Under the pieces are notes generated by a model. The model was not told the origin of the DNA and ran no database searches. It saw nothing but the letters and a program-made list of their open reading frames with translations. Of a stretch of DNA of 6,889 bases, positions 5,412 to 6,889 are shown one piece after another. Source of the stretch: Acidobacteriota bacterium. GTDB taxonomy: Bacteria; Acidobacteriota; UBA6911; RPQK01; JADFOI01. Every line of letters starts with the position of its first letter. Positions within the stretch are counted from its first letter, which is position 1. The position numbers were made by a program, and so were the translations under genes. Location of the stretch: NCBI GenBank assembly GCA_022545645.1, contig JACZQQ010000144.1, positions 1 to 6,889 on the forward strand, given 5' to 3'.

Positions 5412-6797
5412 ATGAAAAATGCACTTCTTCTATTTGCGGGCCTTTCACTGACCCTGTCCGGATGCAGCAGCACGGAAGCAGACGATATTGCAGGGGCAAC
5501 CGTTCTTTCCTTTAACGAATCCATTCCGGTGGGAGATCCTGAGGGCCATCCTGCCGATCAGTACCTGAAAGTGACTCCCGACGGGACGGTGTTTTTAAGC
5601 TGGACGGAGGATGCCCCGGAGGCGGAGGGTCGTGACGCTTTTATCGCCGCAGTGAATACTGAAGGATTAGGTGAGGCCCAGCGGATCAACGACCAGCCGG
5701 GACAGGTCCAGTCGTATGGAGGCGACAACCGCACCAAGTTCACCTTCACTCCCGATGGTGGTTTGGCGGCTCTCTGGTCTTCCTTTGGTCAGGGCGGAGG
5801 GAAGGGCGCAGGAGGAGACATGAAGGTGGTCTATGCAGAGGCAGGAGGCTCCTTTCAACCGGCTGCTACCTTGAATGACGATGGGATGTCGGTCAATCAC
5901 GCCTTTGGCATGATCAACACCAGTCCCAACGGAAAACTGTATGCGACCTGGATTGACGGACGCAACCGGAATTTTATCGGTATGTCTGATCCGATCTCGA
6001 CTGCGGAAGCTCGTAAGGACATCAAGATGAAGGATCTCACCCTCCCGGAATCCGTCTTGAGCCGGCCGGCCAGGCCCATGAAGATGTATGAGTACGACAA
6101 CTCGCAGCTCATGATGGCCTCCTCTGAGGATGGGGGAATGACCTGGAGTAAAAACTATCCTGTCACCGGTATGCAGGTCTGTTCCTGCTGCGTGCCCAAC
6201 ATCGCTTTCCTGGATGGCGGGGAAACGCTGGTCGTTTCCTATCGCTTTGTGACCGACGAGTATCTGCGCGACCAGGTGGTGGTTCGTTCCACCGATGGGG
6301 GTCAGACCTTCAGCGAACCCACCTATATCAGTGAAGATGGCTGGATCGCTACCTTTTGTCCCCATGCTGCCGCCTCGATGACCAACGATAACCGGGAGAG
6401 GCTCCATGCAGCCTGGTTTACCGGGGGCCGGACGCCTGAGGAGGCGGGAATCTACTACACCTACTCAGACGACGCAGGTCGGAGTTTCGCTCCTCGACGG
6501 CTCATGGCCAGAACCCCTGCTCACACCGTCTTGCATGCCGAGGTTCGAGTCGATAAGAACGACCGGGTGTGGGTTGCCTGGGAGAACATCGTGGAGGACA
6601 AGCCTCAAATCTTCCTTGCCCACCTGGATCAGGACCAAGGGGAGTGGAGTGAGTCTTACCAGGTCAGCGACGGCACTCACAATTCCATCTTGCCCATGCT
6701 GGCTGCAGATGGCGAGAACGTTTATGTGGCCTGGACCGACAAGAAGGGCGAGGACTCTCAGGTCATGCTGCGCTCGGCCGCTCTGTTAGGGAATTAG
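5412..6797 (+). CDS. Exported lipoprotein with Asp-box (sialidase/BNR-like) seven-repeat beta-propeller
   Basis: A 461-residue protein whose first 18 residues are a type II signal: MKN, a hydrophobic core, then lipobox LSGC with C18 as the lipidation site. Ser19 favours outer-membrane sorting in a diderm. The mature part reads as a beta-propeller. A motif of about DG-x-V-x-V-x-W recurs with its aromatic at W64, W122, W180, Y277, W335, W390 and W441, spaced 58, 58, 97, 58, 55 and 51. Asp boxes (SxDxGxT/S-W/F) occur at S238-W245, S293-F300 and S352-F359. The long gap points to an insert of about 40 residues near 190-230. I see no FRIP-type motif or convincing arginine triad, so sialidase activity should not be assumed. 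Besides C18, the only cysteines are C257, C259 and C260 (CSCC) and C316 (CPH). It resembles proteins often auto-named exo-alpha-sialidase with such cysteines. True function unknown. Confidence 0.9.
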   Translation: MKNALLLFAGLSLTLSGCSSTEADDIAGATVLSFNESIPVGDPEGHPADQYLKVTPDGTVFLSWTEDAPEAEGRDAFIAAVNTEGLGEAQRINDQPGQVQSYGGDNRTKFTFTPDGGLAALWSSFGQGGGKGAGGDMKVVYAEAGGSFQPAATLNDDGMSVNHAFGMINTSPNGKLYATWIDGRNRNFIGMSDPISTAEARKDIKMKDLTLPESVLSRPARPMKMYEYDNSQLMMASSEDGGMTWSKNYPVTGMQVCSCCVPNIAFLDGGETLVVSYRFVTDEYLRDQVVVRSTDGGQTFSEPTYISEDGWIATFCPHAAASMTNDNRERLHAAWFTGGRTPEEAGIYYTYSDDAGRSFAPRRLMARTPAHTVLHAEVRVDKNDRVWVAWENIVEDKPQIFLAHLDQDQGEWSESYQVSDGTHNSILPMLAADGENVYVAWTDKKGEDSQVMLRSAALLGN

Positions 6798-6877
6798 TGT
6801 AGGGGCGCACTGACGTGCGTCCAAGAGCCCTAGTTTTAACAACGACTTATTGGGCGCACGTCAGTGCGCCCCTACAC
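6797..6877. repeat. Inverted pair of GTAG-headed palindromes (REPIN-like), copies 2 and 3
   Basis: The left arm (6798-6822) and right arm (6852-6876) are inverted copies differing at one position (T6820 opposite G6854, a wobble pair in RNA). Pairing extends outward by one (6797/6877) and inward by two (6823-6824/6850-6851), giving a stem of about 28 bp with a 25-base loop. Each arm carries its own GTAG head at the outer end (6799-6802; CTAC at 6872-6875) and its own inner palindrome (GGGCGCAC, TGAC, GTGCGTCC or GTGCGCCC). The hairpin begins at the last base of the lipoprotein stop codon. There is no T-run after it, so it is more likely an mRNA 3'-end stabiliser or a mobile repeat than a standard terminator. 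Confidence 0.8.
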
Positions 6878-6886
6878 AAGAGCCCT
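6822..6886 (+). repeat. Direct 10-base repeat CAAGAGCCCT beside each palindrome arm
   Basis: CAAGAGCCCT occurs at 6822-6831, directly after the left arm, and again at 6877-6886, directly after the right arm, 55 bases apart. A 10-mer shared somewhere in a window this size is expected by chance, but the matching placement beside both arms is notable. It could be a duplication made when the right-hand unit arrived, or the start of a tandem array that continues past the window edge. Confidence 0.45.
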
Positions 6887-6889
6887 GGA

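Noticed and set aside
5667..6407. A 246-codon minus-strand open frame inside the lipoprotein gene
   Set aside because: It is fully antisense to the propeller gene, whose repeats and Asp boxes are unmistakable. The translated product shows no recognisable motif.
5412..6797. Annotation as a true exo-alpha-sialidase
   Set aside because: Asp boxes are structural and occur in many non-sialidase propellers; no FRIP-type motif or convincing catalytic arginine set is visible.
6797..6877. Simple rho-independent terminator
   Set aside because: The stem is far longer than usual, the loop is 25 bases, and no T-run follows on either strand.
1..6889. CRISPR array, tRNA, rRNA or insertion-sequence transposase
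   Set aside because: I saw no regularly spaced repeats, cloverleaf or rRNA-like sequence, or transposase-like protein on either strand.

Overview
The window looks like a piece of a bacterial chromosome, probably from a Gram-negative (diderm) and perhaps uncultured lineage. Base composition is moderately GC-rich by eye. One gene encodes a lipoprotein with a clear lipobox and Ser after the lipidated Cys. The FO synthase is split into separate cofG and cofH genes, unlike the fused FbiC of actinobacteria. I cannot name a phylum from the sequence alone.

Layout. Bases 1-169 hold no recognisable gene, only a weak terminator-like hairpin and a candidate promoter. A two-gene plus-strand operon follows: an NDUFA9-like atypical short-chain dehydrogenase (170-1069) and, overlapping it by 8 bases, a polytopic membrane protein (1062-2048). 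It converges on a minus-strand operon read from right to left: cofG (5206-4040), cofH (4043-2754, joined by an ATGA overlap) and a CDP-alcohol phosphatidyltransferase (2712-2170). The 121-base convergent gap carries a GTAG-headed palindrome. A roughly 205-base divergent region (5207-5411) separates cofG from a plus-strand lipoprotein gene (5412-6797), which encodes a seven-repeat Asp-box beta-propeller. Right after its stop codon, two further copies of the same palindrome stand in inverted orientation and form a long hairpin.

How the genes fit together. CofG and CofH jointly make FO, the deazaflavin chromophore of coenzyme F420 and of some photolyases. The rest of the F420 pathway (cofC, cofD, cofE) is not in the window. 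The phosphatidyltransferase is a membrane phospholipid-headgroup enzyme and may be cotranscribed with cofGH. The dehydrogenase and membrane protein are translationally coupled but have no assigned substrate. The lipoprotein is an exported propeller.

The two observations most worth following are: (1) a Cys/His residue at an equivalent position in six of the seven propeller repeats, suggesting a metal or redox centre at the hub; and (2) a GTAG-headed palindrome family occurring once singly and once as an inverted pair, the architecture of REP/REPIN elements.
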